DNA of 11,578 nt from JBBQFD01 sp038321575 (GCA_038321575.1 JBBQFD010000020.1:1-11578), one strand, 5' to 3'; counted from the first letter of the stretch, positions 1 through 7,611 are shown. Notes: generated by a model from the letters alone, not told the origin. Numbers and translations are program-made.

Positions 1-249
1 GTTACATTGCTTGAAAGCTGGGCGTTTAGTGATAATCAACTTACCAGCATTACAATTCCAAGCACAGTTATAAATATAGCGAGTGGTGTATTTTATAACA
101 ATATAATGACATCAATTACCATGCAGCGAGCTGGCACAATAACTAATAATATTTTAACTTTTAATAACAATAATTTTAAAACAGCCTATACGGCTGGAGG
201 AATTGGAACTTATATTGGTACACAAAATGGAACGTGGGTTAAACAGTAA
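1..249 (+). CDS. C-terminal part of a BspA-like leucine-rich-repeat (LRR_5) surface protein (5' end outside window)
   Basis: The open frame runs in from the left edge, so only the last 82 residues are visible. A TTG codon at base 7 is an internal leucine, not a likely start. Two degenerate LRR_5-type units can be read (AFSDNQLTSITIPSTV and GVFYNNIMTSITM), with the 'A/VF..N.LTSITIP' spacing of BspA-like proteins. The tail, with TAYTAGGIGTYIG and a final GTWVKQ, resembles the end of other LRR_5 surface proteins. The family is usually secreted or cell-surface and takes part in adhesion or host contact; no anchor or sorting motif is seen at this C-terminus. It ends 14 bases before the likely start of the lipoprotein gene, so the two are probably cotranscribed. 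The family call is fairly sure; the role is not. Confidence 0.75.
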   Translation, partial: VTLLESWAFSDNQLTSITIPSTVINIASGVFYNNIMTSITMQRAGTITNNILTFNNNNFKTAYTAGGIGTYIGTQNGTWVKQ

Positions 250-263
250 TGAAAGGAAAAATT

Positions 264-923
264 ATGAAAAAAAATATCAAATTAATATTATTTATTTTAG
301 TTATATTGACAGTTACAGGATGTACTAGTAATATTTTTATTCAAGCATACAAAAAAATGCAAGCAAGTGAAAAGGGTATTAATGGATATGTGCTTGATCT
401 TCGTATTTATGGCACTATTAATAATAGCAAAGTAAGCGAAATAGTGAAAATTACTAATTACATGAATAAAGATTATAAAATATTAAAAACTATTATTGAA
501 TCTGATAATTCAGGTAGTAAACCTATTAGGAAAGAAGACGTTAAATATATCTTTTCTAATACAGTATACAAATTAGATGATACTAATAAGTATGTAGTTA
601 CAACCGAAGACATTAAATATAGTCAACCAGACTTATACATGGTTGGCATCAAAAATGCTAAAATAGTTGGTAAAAAAGTAATTAAGACTATTGGTGATAA
701 AAAGTTTGATGTATACAATGTAACTTTTGACAAAAAAGATGTTGAAAAGCTTGCCATAAACACTGCTATTTCTGCTTTAACTATCCCAAAAACAGTTAAA
801 GGTGAAATATACATAGATTCATCTAATTACTTATACCGCATTACATATTTAATTGATACAGTTACAATTAATGCTAGTTATTTTGGGATTAACAATGTTT
901 CTAAAATTAATTTACCTAACTAA
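264..923 (+). CDS. Predicted lipoprotein of unknown function
   Basis: The likely product is 219 residues. I chose the ATG at 264 rather than 249 because AAAGG lies 7 bases before it, and because it gives a clean lipoprotein signal: MKKN, a hydrophobic stretch (LILFILVILTV) and lipobox VTGC with the lipidated Cys at residue 20. The ATG at 249 overlaps the previous stop and would add five polar residues. The mature part is lysine- and asparagine-rich with alternating beta-like strands, ending in strands such as GEIYIDSSNYLYRITY and INASYFGINNVSKINLP. That layout suggests a LolA/LppX-like half-barrel that could bind a hydrophobic ligand, but this is inference from pattern only. It follows the LRR surface protein, so both probably act at the cell envelope. 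I do not recognise a named family. Confidence 0.8.
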   Translation: MKKNIKLILFILVILTVTGCTSNIFIQAYKKMQASEKGINGYVLDLRIYGTINNSKVSEIVKITNYMNKDYKILKTIIESDNSGSKPIRKEDVKYIFSNTVYKLDDTNKYVVTTEDIKYSQPDLYMVGIKNAKIVGKKVIKTIGDKKFDVYNVTFDKKDVEKLAINTAISALTIPKTVKGEIYIDSSNYLYRITYLIDTVTINASYFGINNVSKINLPN

Positions 924-924
924 A

Positions 925-956
925 AAAAAGTGTTTATTTTAAAATAAACACTTTTT
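925..956. terminator. Bidirectional terminator between the lipoprotein gene and yigZ
   Basis: Bases 925-956 are a perfect 32-bp palindrome centred between 940 and 941. It has the core GTGTTTATTTT/AAAATAAACAC, with an A-run on the left and a T-run on the right, so it reads as a hairpin plus U-tract on both strands. It starts one base after the lipoprotein stop codon and contains the last codons and the TAA stop of the convergent yigZ gene. Confidence 0.88.
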
Positions 957-1524
957 CTTTTTTATATAAAGTATCAGTATACTTTAATAAATGATTTGCA
1001 ATTTTATTATATTCTTCTAATTCTAAATTAAAATTATAAGTAACATTACTAGTAAAATTCTTTTTAATAATAATAGTATCTTTTAATAAATGATCAATTA
1101 CACTAGTTAAATCGTATTTAAAAGTAATTGTAATATTAAATGCTTCTTTTAATTCATATTTGATAGAATTATTTAGCAAATTAGTGGTGGCTTTAATATA
1201 TGCTCTTGTCAAACCGCCACGTCCAAGTAAAACGCCACCATAGTATCTAATAATCAAGCATAAAACATTATTTAAATGTTCTTTTGTTAAAACGTTTAAA
1301 ATAGGAGCACCAGCGGTACCATTAGGTTCACCATCATCACTACTTTTAATATTATTACCAATGATATAAGCATAGCAATAATGAGTGGCATTTTTATATA
1401 TTTCTTTATAAGTATTAAGTGTTTCTTTAACAAGATTAACATCATCTAATCTAACTAAAATAGTTATAAATTTAGATTTATTAACGATGGTTTCAAAATA
1501 TGTTTGATCTTTTATTGTTTGCAT
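934..1524 (-). CDS. yigZ: YigZ/IMPACT family protein (UPF0029)
   Basis: The protein has 196 residues. The N-terminal UPF0029/Impact domain (about residues 1-110) carries the family signature: SSDDGEPNGTAGAPIL followed by a 'NVLCLIIRYYGGVLLGRGGLTRAY'-type segment (positions about 60-108). The C-terminal part is shorter and fits the DUF1949 ferredoxin-like domain found in bacterial members. Eukaryotic IMPACT regulates the eIF2-alpha kinase GCN2; the bacterial role is not settled, though RNA or ribosome binding has been suggested. The ATG at 1524 is preceded by AGGTGA (1533-1528). The gene is convergent with the lipoprotein gene and divergent from uvrC. Its TAA stop lies inside the shared terminator. 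The family call is firm; the function is open. Confidence 0.93.
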   Translation of the reverse strand: MQTIKDQTYFETIVNKSKFITILVRLDDVNLVKETLNTYKEIYKNATHYCYAYIIGNNIKSSDDGEPNGTAGAPILNVLTKEHLNNVLCLIIRYYGGVLLGRGGLTRAYIKATTNLLNNSIKYELKEAFNITITFKYDLTSVIDHLLKDTIIIKKNFTSNVTYNFNLELEEYNKIANHLLKYTDTLYKKEKVFILK

Positions 1525-1538
1525 AAATCACCTGATTT

Positions 1539-1547
1539 ATTATAGCA
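1539..1547 (-). promoter_or_regulatory. Extended -10 promoter of yigZ
   Basis: On the minus strand this reads TGCTATAAT, a perfect extended -10 (TGnTATAAT). No good -35 is seen 16-18 bases further upstream. Transcription would begin near 1533-1531, at the first base or so of the AGGTGA ribosome site, leaving a leader of only about 8-10 bases. The box forms one arm of a 15-bp inverted repeat (1539-1553 with 1590-1604) whose other arm is the uvrC -10 region. Confidence 0.65.
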
Positions 1548-1593
1548 TATTTTAAGGACTTTTAAAATTGCCGTTTAGGTAAAACACTAAAAA

Positions 1594-1604
1594 TATGCTA
1601 TAAT
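1594..1604 (+). promoter_or_regulatory. Extended -10 promoter of the uvrC-mutL operon
   Basis: TATGCTATAAT is a perfect TGnTATAAT extended -10. The expected -35 position (about 1576-1581) holds a poor match to TTGACA. The predicted start near 1611 leaves a leader of about 17 bases containing the site GGTGGTGAT before the ATG at 1628. It is back to back with the yigZ promoter, with 54 bases between the two -10 hexamers, so the polymerase footprints would overlap. Confidence 0.68.
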
Positions 1605-1627
1605 TTAAAGAGAATGGTGGTGATACT

Positions 1628-3394
1628 ATGATTATGAAGAAACTAGCTTTAGTACCTCATGAACCAGGTTGTTATATAATGAAAAATGTGGATAATGTAA
1701 TTATCTATGTGGGTAAGGCAAAAGATTTAAAAAATCGTCTTAGTTCTTATTTTCATGGTATACACACTGGTAAGACTGAAAAATTAATTAGCGAAATAGT
1801 TGATTTTGAATATGTCGTGGTTAATAGTGAAATTGAATCACTTATTTTAGAACTAAGTTTAATTAAACAAAATAATCCTAAATATAATATATTATTACGT
1901 GATGATAAAAGTTATCCTTATATTGAACTTACTGAAGGTGATGCACCACAATTAATTGTAGTGCGTAATATTAATCGTAAGAAGAATAAAAATAGTCATC
2001 TATATGGACCATATCCTAATGTTACGGCAGCTCGTGGCACGGTTAACTTACTTAACCGCATGTATCCACTTCGCAAGTGTAGTGTCTATCCTAAACGACC
2101 ATGTTTATATTATTATATTGGTCAATGTTACGGCTATTGTTTTAAAGAAGTTGATCCTTTATTAGTGAGTGATATGAAAGCGGAAATAATTCGTTTTTTA
2201 AAGGGCGATCATACGCTTGTAACTAGCAAAATTGAAGAAGAAATGCAGCTTGAAAGTAGTAATATGAATTATGAAAAAGCCAAAGAATTAAAAGAATTAC
2301 TAGATTATATAAAAATTACGCTTACACAACAAAAAATTGAAACTAATGATAATGTTGATCGTGATATCTTTGGTTATTATGTTGATAAAGGTTATTTATC
2401 AATTCAAGTATTTTTCATTCGTAATGGCAAAATAGTTGAAAGACACTCTAAAATAGTACCACTAATTGATGAAGTTAATGAAGAGTTAACCCATTATATT
2501 GCTAAATTCTATGAAAAAGATGTCTTATTACCTCATGAAATATTAGTGCCATCTATTGTTGATGATGCTTTATTACAAGATTTCTTAAAAATAGATGTTA
2601 AAGTACCACAAAAGGGTATTAAAAAAACTTTACTTGATATGGCTAATAATAATGCTTTGATTGTTTTAAATAACGAATTTGAAATTATTAAAAAAGATGA
2701 AGCTAAAACCACTAAAGCTAATGAAGAATTAATGCATATATTAAAACTTAATAAATTAGACCGTATTGAAATATTTGATAACTCTAATTTATTTGGTAAT
2801 TTTAATGTATCTGGAATGGTTGTCTTTATTGATGGATCACCATCAAAAAATGATTACCGTAAATTTAAAATAACAATGGATAAAAATGATGATTATGGCA
2901 CTATGCGTGAAGTAATATATCGTCGTTATTTTAGAATTCTTAAAGATAATTTAGTTCGTCCTGATTTAATTATGGTAGATGGTGGACTTGGTCAAATAAA
3001 AGTAGCTCGCGAAACGCTAGCTAGTTTAGAACTGGATATTCCGATTGTAGGATTAAAGAAAGATTCAAAACATTTAACCAGTAATTTACTAGCTTTTGAA
3101 CCAACTATTGAATTACCAATTGACAAAAAGAGTAATTTATTTTATTATTTAGAAAGAATTCAAGATGAAGTTCATAATTATACAATTAGTTATCATAAAC
3201 AAATTAGAAGTAAAGGATCTTTGGAAAGTGTTTTAGATAATGTTGAAGGAATTGGAACAATTCGTAAAAATGAATTATTAAGAAAATATAAAACGATTAA
3301 TAAATTAAAAGAACTTAGTATTAATGAATTAAAAACCGTTCTTCCTGAGGGAATAGCGATTAAGTTATTAGCGTTTTTAAAGAGTTATGAGTAG
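1628..3394 (+). CDS. uvrC: UvrABC system protein C (excision nuclease subunit UvrC)
   Basis: UvrC makes the two incisions on either side of a lesion in nucleotide excision repair, acting with UvrB on damaged DNA. The 588 residues are the usual full length. A GIY-YIG nuclease domain for the 3' cut occupies about residues 10-90 (EPGCYIMKN, IIYVGKAKDLKNRL). Four conserved cysteines, C151, C159, C167 and C171, match the proposed iron-sulphur site. A UVR helical pair for UvrB contact is at about 198-233. The RNase H-like nuclease for the 5' cut has D384 in FDNSN and D451 in MVDGG. Helix-hairpin-helix motifs are at about 535-588 (NVEGIGTIRKNELL). The start at 1628 keeps the GGTGAT-3 nt-ATG spacing seen at neighbouring genes; the ATG at 1634 is an alternative. 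The stop is TAG, 8 bases before mutL. Confidence 0.98.
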   Translation: MIMKKLALVPHEPGCYIMKNVDNVIIYVGKAKDLKNRLSSYFHGIHTGKTEKLISEIVDFEYVVVNSEIESLILELSLIKQNNPKYNILLRDDKSYPYIELTEGDAPQLIVVRNINRKKNKNSHLYGPYPNVTAARGTVNLLNRMYPLRKCSVYPKRPCLYYYIGQCYGYCFKEVDPLLVSDMKAEIIRFLKGDHTLVTSKIEEEMQLESSNMNYEKAKELKELLDYIKITLTQQKIETNDNVDRDIFGYYVDKGYLSIQVFFIRNGKIVERHSKIVPLIDEVNEELTHYIAKFYEKDVLLPHEILVPSIVDDALLQDFLKIDVKVPQKGIKKTLLDMANNNALIVLNNEFEIIKKDEAKTTKANEELMHILKLNKLDRIEIFDNSNLFGNFNVSGMVVFIDGSPSKNDYRKFKITMDKNDDYGTMREVIYRRYFRILKDNLVRPDLIMVDGGLGQIKVARETLASLELDIPIVGLKKDSKHLTSNLLAFEPTIELPIDKKSNLFYYLERIQDEVHNYTISYHKQIRSKGSLESVLDNVEGIGTIRKNELLRKYKTINKLKELSINELKTVLPEGIAIKLLAFLKSYE

Positions 3395-3402
3395 AGGTGT
3401 AT

Positions 3403-5115
3403 ATGAATAAAATTCAAATAATGAGTCCTATTTTAGCTAATAAAATAGCAGCAGGGGAAGTCGTTGAACGAATTGCTTCAGTTGTTAAAGAGTTAGTTGA
3501 AAATAGTATAGATGCCATGAGTAGTGAAATTAAAATCGAACTTATCGAATCAGGAGTTCATGAAATAAAGATTACTGATAATGGAATAGGTATGAACAAG
3601 GAAGATGCTGTCCTTGCTTTTGAACGTCATGCCACTAGTAAACTATTAGATGAAGAACAACTCTTCCATATTAGTACTTTAGGCTTTCGTGGTGAGGCTT
3701 TGCCTTCCATTGCCAGTGTAAGTGAAGTAATCCTTAAAACAAGCACGGGAGAGGTTGGAACTGTAGTTAAAATAAGTGGTGGACACCTTATTAGTGTTGA
3801 TAAGGGTGATGCTAGAAAAGGAACGAGTATTACAGTTAAGAATTTATTTTTTAATACGCCAGCTCGTTTAAAACATATGAAAAGTTTATATACCGAACTG
3901 GCTAATGTTGTTGATTATGTTGATAAAATAGCTTTATCACATCCTGAAATTAAATTTGTTCTAACAAATGATAATAATGTTTTACTTAACACGGAAGGGT
4001 CAGATAATCTTTTAAAAACTATTAAAGATATATATGGTTTAGAAGTTGTTAAAAAGATGATTGAGGTAAGTGATGAAAATAATGATTACTCATTAAGTGG
4101 TTTTATTTCATTACCTGAGGTAAATAGATCTAATCGTAATGCGATGGTTACTTTCGTAAATGGGAGAGTTATTCGTAATGCGGAATTGAATCGTTTTATT
4201 AATGATAGTTATCATTCTTATAAACCTGATAATCGTTATCCGATTGTCGTTTTAAACATCATTGCTGATCCATCCTTAATTGATGTTAATGTTCATCCCA
4301 CTAAAATGGATATAAAATTTTCAAAGATGGAAGAATTAGGAAGTTTAATTACTAAATTAATCAAAGATAGTTTAAGACCAAGGAACTTAATTCCTAATAT
4401 TAAAACTATTGCTCCTATATTGAGTGATGATTCAAAACCCTTAATGCAATATGAAGAATTAACCCTAGATTTTAATATAAGTGATAATGTTGTTTTAGAG
4501 AATACAATTATTTATGAGAAAAATGAAAGATTACCAGAATTATACCCCATTGGTTTAGTCCATGGAACGTATATCATTTGTCAAAATGAATTAGGTATGT
4601 ATATCATTGATCAACATGCTGCTAAAGAACGTATTAATTATGAGTTTTATAAAAATAAATTAGGTAATCCTAATAATGATGCAACTGAGATGTTAATCCC
4701 AACAACCGTTGAACTTACTAATAATGAGTTTATTATTATAAAAGAAAACTTTGATTTATTAAAGGCGCTTCATTTTGATATTGAAGTATTTGGTATCAAT
4801 TCAATTGTTATCAAAGCTCATCCAACCTGGCTTCCGCTTGGTTATGAAGAAATAGCCATTAGAAAAATTATTGAAGTAATATTAAGTCAAGAGAAGAATT
4901 TTTCAATTGAGAAATTCAATGAAAATATCGCAACAATGCTAAGTTGTAAGTTATCAATTAAAGCTAATGAAAATATAACTATTAAAGAAATGGAACATCT
5001 AATTAATGATTTAAGAAAATGTGATAATCCATTTAATTGTCCACATGGAAGACCAACAATAATTCATTATTCTAATTTTGATTTAGAAAAACTATTTAAA
5101 CGTAGTGGTTTTTAA
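3403..5115 (+). CDS. mutL: DNA mismatch repair protein MutL with endonuclease motif
   Basis: MutL links mismatch recognition by MutS to strand removal. This 570-residue protein has the N-terminal GHKL ATPase with KELVENSIDA, DNGIGM, FERHATSK and GFRGEALPSIASV (about residues 1-110), then the S5-like transducer domain (NGRVIRN, VHPTKMDIKF). The C-terminal domain holds the metal-dependent endonuclease motif DQHA-x2-E-x4-E starting at D403, the SCKLSIKANE segment, and CPHGRPT from C546. It therefore belongs to the nicking MutL class of bacteria without MutH. I prefer the ATG at 3403, preceded by GAGGTG; a GTG at 3397 would be part of that ribosome site. It lies 8 bases after uvrC, clearly in the same operon. 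mutS is not in the window. Confidence 0.98.
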   Translation: MNKIQIMSPILANKIAAGEVVERIASVVKELVENSIDAMSSEIKIELIESGVHEIKITDNGIGMNKEDAVLAFERHATSKLLDEEQLFHISTLGFRGEALPSIASVSEVILKTSTGEVGTVVKISGGHLISVDKGDARKGTSITVKNLFFNTPARLKHMKSLYTELANVVDYVDKIALSHPEIKFVLTNDNNVLLNTEGSDNLLKTIKDIYGLEVVKKMIEVSDENNDYSLSGFISLPEVNRSNRNAMVTFVNGRVIRNAELNRFINDSYHSYKPDNRYPIVVLNIIADPSLIDVNVHPTKMDIKFSKMEELGSLITKLIKDSLRPRNLIPNIKTIAPILSDDSKPLMQYEELTLDFNISDNVVLENTIIYEKNERLPELYPIGLVHGTYIICQNELGMYIIDQHAAKERINYEFYKNKLGNPNNDATEMLIPTTVELTNNEFIIIKENFDLLKALHFDIEVFGINSIVIKAHPTWLPLGYEEIAIRKIIEVILSQEKNFSIEKFNENIATMLSCKLSIKANENITIKEMEHLINDLRKCDNPFNCPHGRPTIIHYSNFDLEKLFKRSGF

Positions 5116-5121
5116 CAAAAT

Positions 5122-5132
5122 TATGCTATAAT
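5122..5132 (+). promoter_or_regulatory. Extended -10 promoter of proS
   Basis: TATGCTATAAT is identical over 11 bases to the uvrC -10 region. There is no TTGACA-like -35 at 16-18 bases. The predicted start near 5139 gives a leader of about 20 bases with the ribosome site AGGAGTGAT before the ATG. The box begins just 7 bases after the mutL stop. Confidence 0.66.
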
Positions 5133-5158
5133 ATAATCAATAATATAGGAGTGATAAT

Positions 5159-6847
5159 ATGAAATTAAGTGAGAATTTTTTCTATACTATTAGAGAAAAT
5201 GTTAAAGATGAAGAATCAACAAGCGGTAACTTATTAGTTCGTAGTGGGATGATTAAAAAATCAAGTACAGGTATATATATGTATATGCCACTAGGACTTA
5301 GAGTGTTTAAAAATATCGAAAAAATTATTCGTGAAGAAATGAATAAAGCTGGTGCATTAGAATTATTGATGCCTAGTTTATTACCTGAGGAAGTATATGC
5401 GGCTAGTGGTCGTCGTGCTATTTTTGGTGATAGTATGTTTGGCTTGCAAGATCGTTATCAAAGAAACTATGTTTTAGCGCCAACTCATGAAGAATTATTT
5501 GTAGAAGCTGCTAAGCAAATGGTTAAATCATATAAAGATATGCCTTTTAATTTATATCAAATTGGAACTAAATATCGTGATGAACCACGACCAAGATATG
5601 GACTAATTAGAGTTCGTGAATTTGCGATGAAAGATGCTTATAGTTTTGATGTTGATAATGCTGGTTTAGATAAATCATATCAAAAGATGAAAGATGCTTA
5701 TAATGCTATTTTTACACGTATGGGTATTGATTATAAAGAAGTTTTAGCTGATACTGGAGCAATGGGTGGTTTACTATCAGAAGAGTTCCAAGCTATTACT
5801 GAAATAGGTGAAGATATCGTTGTTTTATGTGATAAATGTGATTATGCTTCTAATATTGAAGTAAGTGAATGTTTTCCAAGTATTGAATTAAAAATAGAAC
5901 ACAAAAAAAGAGAATTAGTAAAGACACCGAATGCTAAAACGATTAAAGAAGTATCAGATTTCCTTAAGGTGGAAGTTAAAGAATTAGTTAAAACTCTAAT
6001 TTATAAAGCAGATGATAAGTTCTATGCATGTTTAGTACCAGGAGATCGTGATATGAATGAACTTAAAGTAAGAAAACTGCTTAAAGTTCGTGATTTAGTA
6101 TTAGCAGATTGTAATGATGTTGAAAGTGTAACTTGTGCTAATATAGGATTTGCTGGACCGATTGGTCTAACTATCCCAATTATTTGTGATACTGATGTAG
6201 CGTTAATGCATAACTTTGTTGTTGGCGCTAATCAAAATGATTTTCACTATATCAATGTTAATATCACTGATTTCACACCATTTATTACTGCTGATATTGC
6301 TAATGTTAAAGAAGGCGATGCTTGTCCTAAATGTAAAGGTAAACTATACTTTAAAAAAGGTATTGAAATCGGTAACATCTTTAAGTTAGGGACTAAATAT
6401 AGTGAAGCTTTAGATCTTAATTATTTAGATAAGAATAATAAATTAATACCTGCAGTCATGGGTTCTTATGGTATTGGCCTAGGACGCATTATGGCGGCTA
6501 TTGCTGAGCAAAAAAGTGATGAGGCTGGCATTAAGTGGCCCCTTAACATTGCTCCTTATCAAGTAGGGATTGTGCTTATTAATAAAGATGATGATCATTC
6601 ATCAAAAGTTGCTAATAAGTTATATCAATTATTAAATTCCATTAATATTCCGACTTTACTTGATGATCGTGATGAACGCCCTGGTGTTAAATTTAATGAT
6701 ATGGATTTAATTGGATTACCAATTAGAGTAACGGTTGGTAAAAAAGCCGTTGATAGTATTGTTGAATTAAAGACAAGAGATTCTAAAGAATCAATTGATG
6801 TATCACTAAAAGAAATAATGAATAAAATTAAAGAACTAATTAGTTAG
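5159..6847 (+). CDS. proS: Prolyl-tRNA synthetase (bacterial type, with editing domain)
   Basis: ProS charges tRNA-Pro with proline using ATP in the cytoplasm. It has 562 residues, the length of the bacterial-type class II enzyme. In order: a motif-1 region (SGMIKKSSTGIYMYMPLGLR), APTHEE (about 108-113), motif 2 (YRDEPRPRYGLIRVREF, about 138-155), an inserted YbaK-like editing domain (about 225-400) that clears mischarged alanine, motif 3 (GSYGIGLGRIMAA, about 435) and the anticodon-binding domain (about 465-562, ending in the DDRDERPGVKFNDMDLIG part). Two Cys-x2-Cys pairs, CDKC and CPKC, border the insertion, as in many Firmicute enzymes. Its own promoter precedes it. Its TAG stop lies within the hairpin of its terminator. 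Confidence 0.98.
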   Translation: MKLSENFFYTIRENVKDEESTSGNLLVRSGMIKKSSTGIYMYMPLGLRVFKNIEKIIREEMNKAGALELLMPSLLPEEVYAASGRRAIFGDSMFGLQDRYQRNYVLAPTHEELFVEAAKQMVKSYKDMPFNLYQIGTKYRDEPRPRYGLIRVREFAMKDAYSFDVDNAGLDKSYQKMKDAYNAIFTRMGIDYKEVLADTGAMGGLLSEEFQAITEIGEDIVVLCDKCDYASNIEVSECFPSIELKIEHKKRELVKTPNAKTIKEVSDFLKVEVKELVKTLIYKADDKFYACLVPGDRDMNELKVRKLLKVRDLVLADCNDVESVTCANIGFAGPIGLTIPIICDTDVALMHNFVVGANQNDFHYINVNITDFTPFITADIANVKEGDACPKCKGKLYFKKGIEIGNIFKLGTKYSEALDLNYLDKNNKLIPAVMGSYGIGLGRIMAAIAEQKSDEAGIKWPLNIAPYQVGIVLINKDDDHSSKVANKLYQLLNSINIPTLLDDRDERPGVKFNDMDLIGLPIRVTVGKKAVDSIVELKTRDSKESIDVSLKEIMNKIKELIS

Positions 6848-6866
6848 GAAACTAATTAGTTTTTTT
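6834..6866 (+). terminator. Rho-independent terminator of proS
   Basis: A 12-bp stem pairs 6834-6845 with 6850-6861 (AACTAATTAGTT self-complementary arms), with a 4-base AGGA loop and a run of seven T at 6860-6866. The left arm is the last coding bases of proS and the loop region contains its stop codon. Confidence 0.85.
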
Positions 6867-6888
6867 GTATATATAATTAGGTGATAAT

Positions 6889-7566
6889 ATGACTTTAAAA
6901 GATATGCCGTTAAGTGAACGACCAAGAGAACGATTAATAAATGATGGAGTAGGTAGCTTATCTAATGAAGAGTTATTATCAATTATTTTAAAAACAGGTT
7001 TAGTAGGTGAATCAGTAAAGGTTTTAGCAACGAGAATCATTAGTTCAGTCAAAGAAATAAGTGATCTTAAATATTTAAATTATCATCAAATCTTAAAAAT
7101 AAAGGGGATTGGGCCAGCAAAAGCTACTAGTTTAATCGCTACTATCGAATTAGGTAAAAGGCTTTCCATAAACCAAGTTAGTATTAATAACCTTAAAATA
7201 ACTAATTCTAAATTAGTGTTTGAATATTATAAAAATATTATTGGTTATAAGCAACAAGAATATTTTTATTGTTTATACCTTGATAATAGTAAGCAAGTTA
7301 TCAAAGATAAATTACTATTTATAGGAACCATTAATTATAGTGTGGTTCACCCTCGTGAAATATTTAAAGAAGCGTATCTTGTAAGTGCATCTTTTATTAT
7401 ATGCATTCACAATCACCCTTCCGGGTCACTTATCCCCAGTAATGAAGATATTACTTTAACTAAAAGGTTAGTAGAGATAAGTAATCTTTTAGGAATTAAA
7501 ATAATAGATCATTTGATTATAAGTAATTTAGGTTACTATAGTTTTTATGAAAGTAATCTTATTTAG
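6889..7566 (+). CDS. radC: RadC family JAB/MPN-domain protein
   Basis: The 225-residue protein is the usual RadC (UPF0758) length. The N-terminus has the conserved DMPLSERPRERL block and a helix-hairpin-helix segment (IKGIGPAKATSL, about 68-80). The C-terminal JAB/MPN domain shows a complete metal-binding JAMM set: E157 in HPREIF, H174 and H176 in HNHPSG, and D187. Despite the name, the gene's role in DNA repair has been questioned, and the biochemical activity of the family is not established. AGGTGAT sits 3 bases before the start. It ends with two TAG codons in tandem. In Bacillus it stands directly before mreBCD; here mreC follows and mreB is absent. Confidence 0.96.
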   Translation: MTLKDMPLSERPRERLINDGVGSLSNEELLSIILKTGLVGESVKVLATRIISSVKEISDLKYLNYHQILKIKGIGPAKATSLIATIELGKRLSINQVSINNLKITNSKLVFEYYKNIIGYKQQEYFYCLYLDNSKQVIKDKLLFIGTINYSVVHPREIFKEAYLVSASFIICIHNHPSGSLIPSNEDITLTKRLVEISNLLGIKIIDHLIISNLGYYSFYESNLI

Positions 7567-7582
7567 TAGTAAATAAAGATTA
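7554..7582 (+). other. AT-rich hairpin at the end of radC, possible weak terminator or attenuator
   Basis: Bases 7554-7565 pair with 7570-7582 in a 12-bp stem with one bulged A (7575) and a 4-base loop holding the end of the radC stop. Only one G-C pair is present and no T-run follows, so efficient termination is doubtful. It lies where a -35 element for mreC would be expected. Confidence 0.35.
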
Positions 7583-7584
7583 AA

Positions 7585-7595
7585 TATACTATAAT
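7585..7595 (+). promoter_or_regulatory. -10 promoter element of mreC-mreD
   Basis: TATACTATAAT differs by one base from the uvrC and proS boxes; the hexamer TATAAT is perfect but the TG is TA. The predicted start near 7602 is the first base of AGGTGAT, leaving a leader of only about 10 bases before the ATG at 7612. No -35 consensus is seen. Confidence 0.58.
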
Positions 7596-7611
7596 TTAAA
7601 TAGGTGATAAT

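Noticed and set aside
1..249. Mycoplasma-type code (TGA read as Trp)
   Set aside because: Every gene is full length under the standard code and all seven Trp codons are TGG, which would be unexpected in an AT-rich genome with recoded TGA.
249..263. ATG at 249 as start of the lipoprotein gene
   Set aside because: It overlaps the previous stop, lacks a ribosome site and would put extra polar residues before a signal peptide that starts cleanly at 264.
5086..5115. Possible hairpin at the end of mutL (A-rich arm with TAGTGGTTTTT)
   Set aside because: Pairing is interrupted by mismatched bases and gives no stable stem, so I do not call a terminator between mutL and proS.
6872..6877. TATAAT box before radC
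   Set aside because: Transcription would start about 5 bases before the ATG, inside the ribosome site, so the transcript would lose part of it. radC may instead depend on read-through from proS or an unseen promoter.
6852..7052. Minus-strand open frame opposite the proS terminator and radC start
   Set aside because: It lies over strongly supported radC coding sequence, has no ribosome site or recognisable protein features, and includes the terminator.
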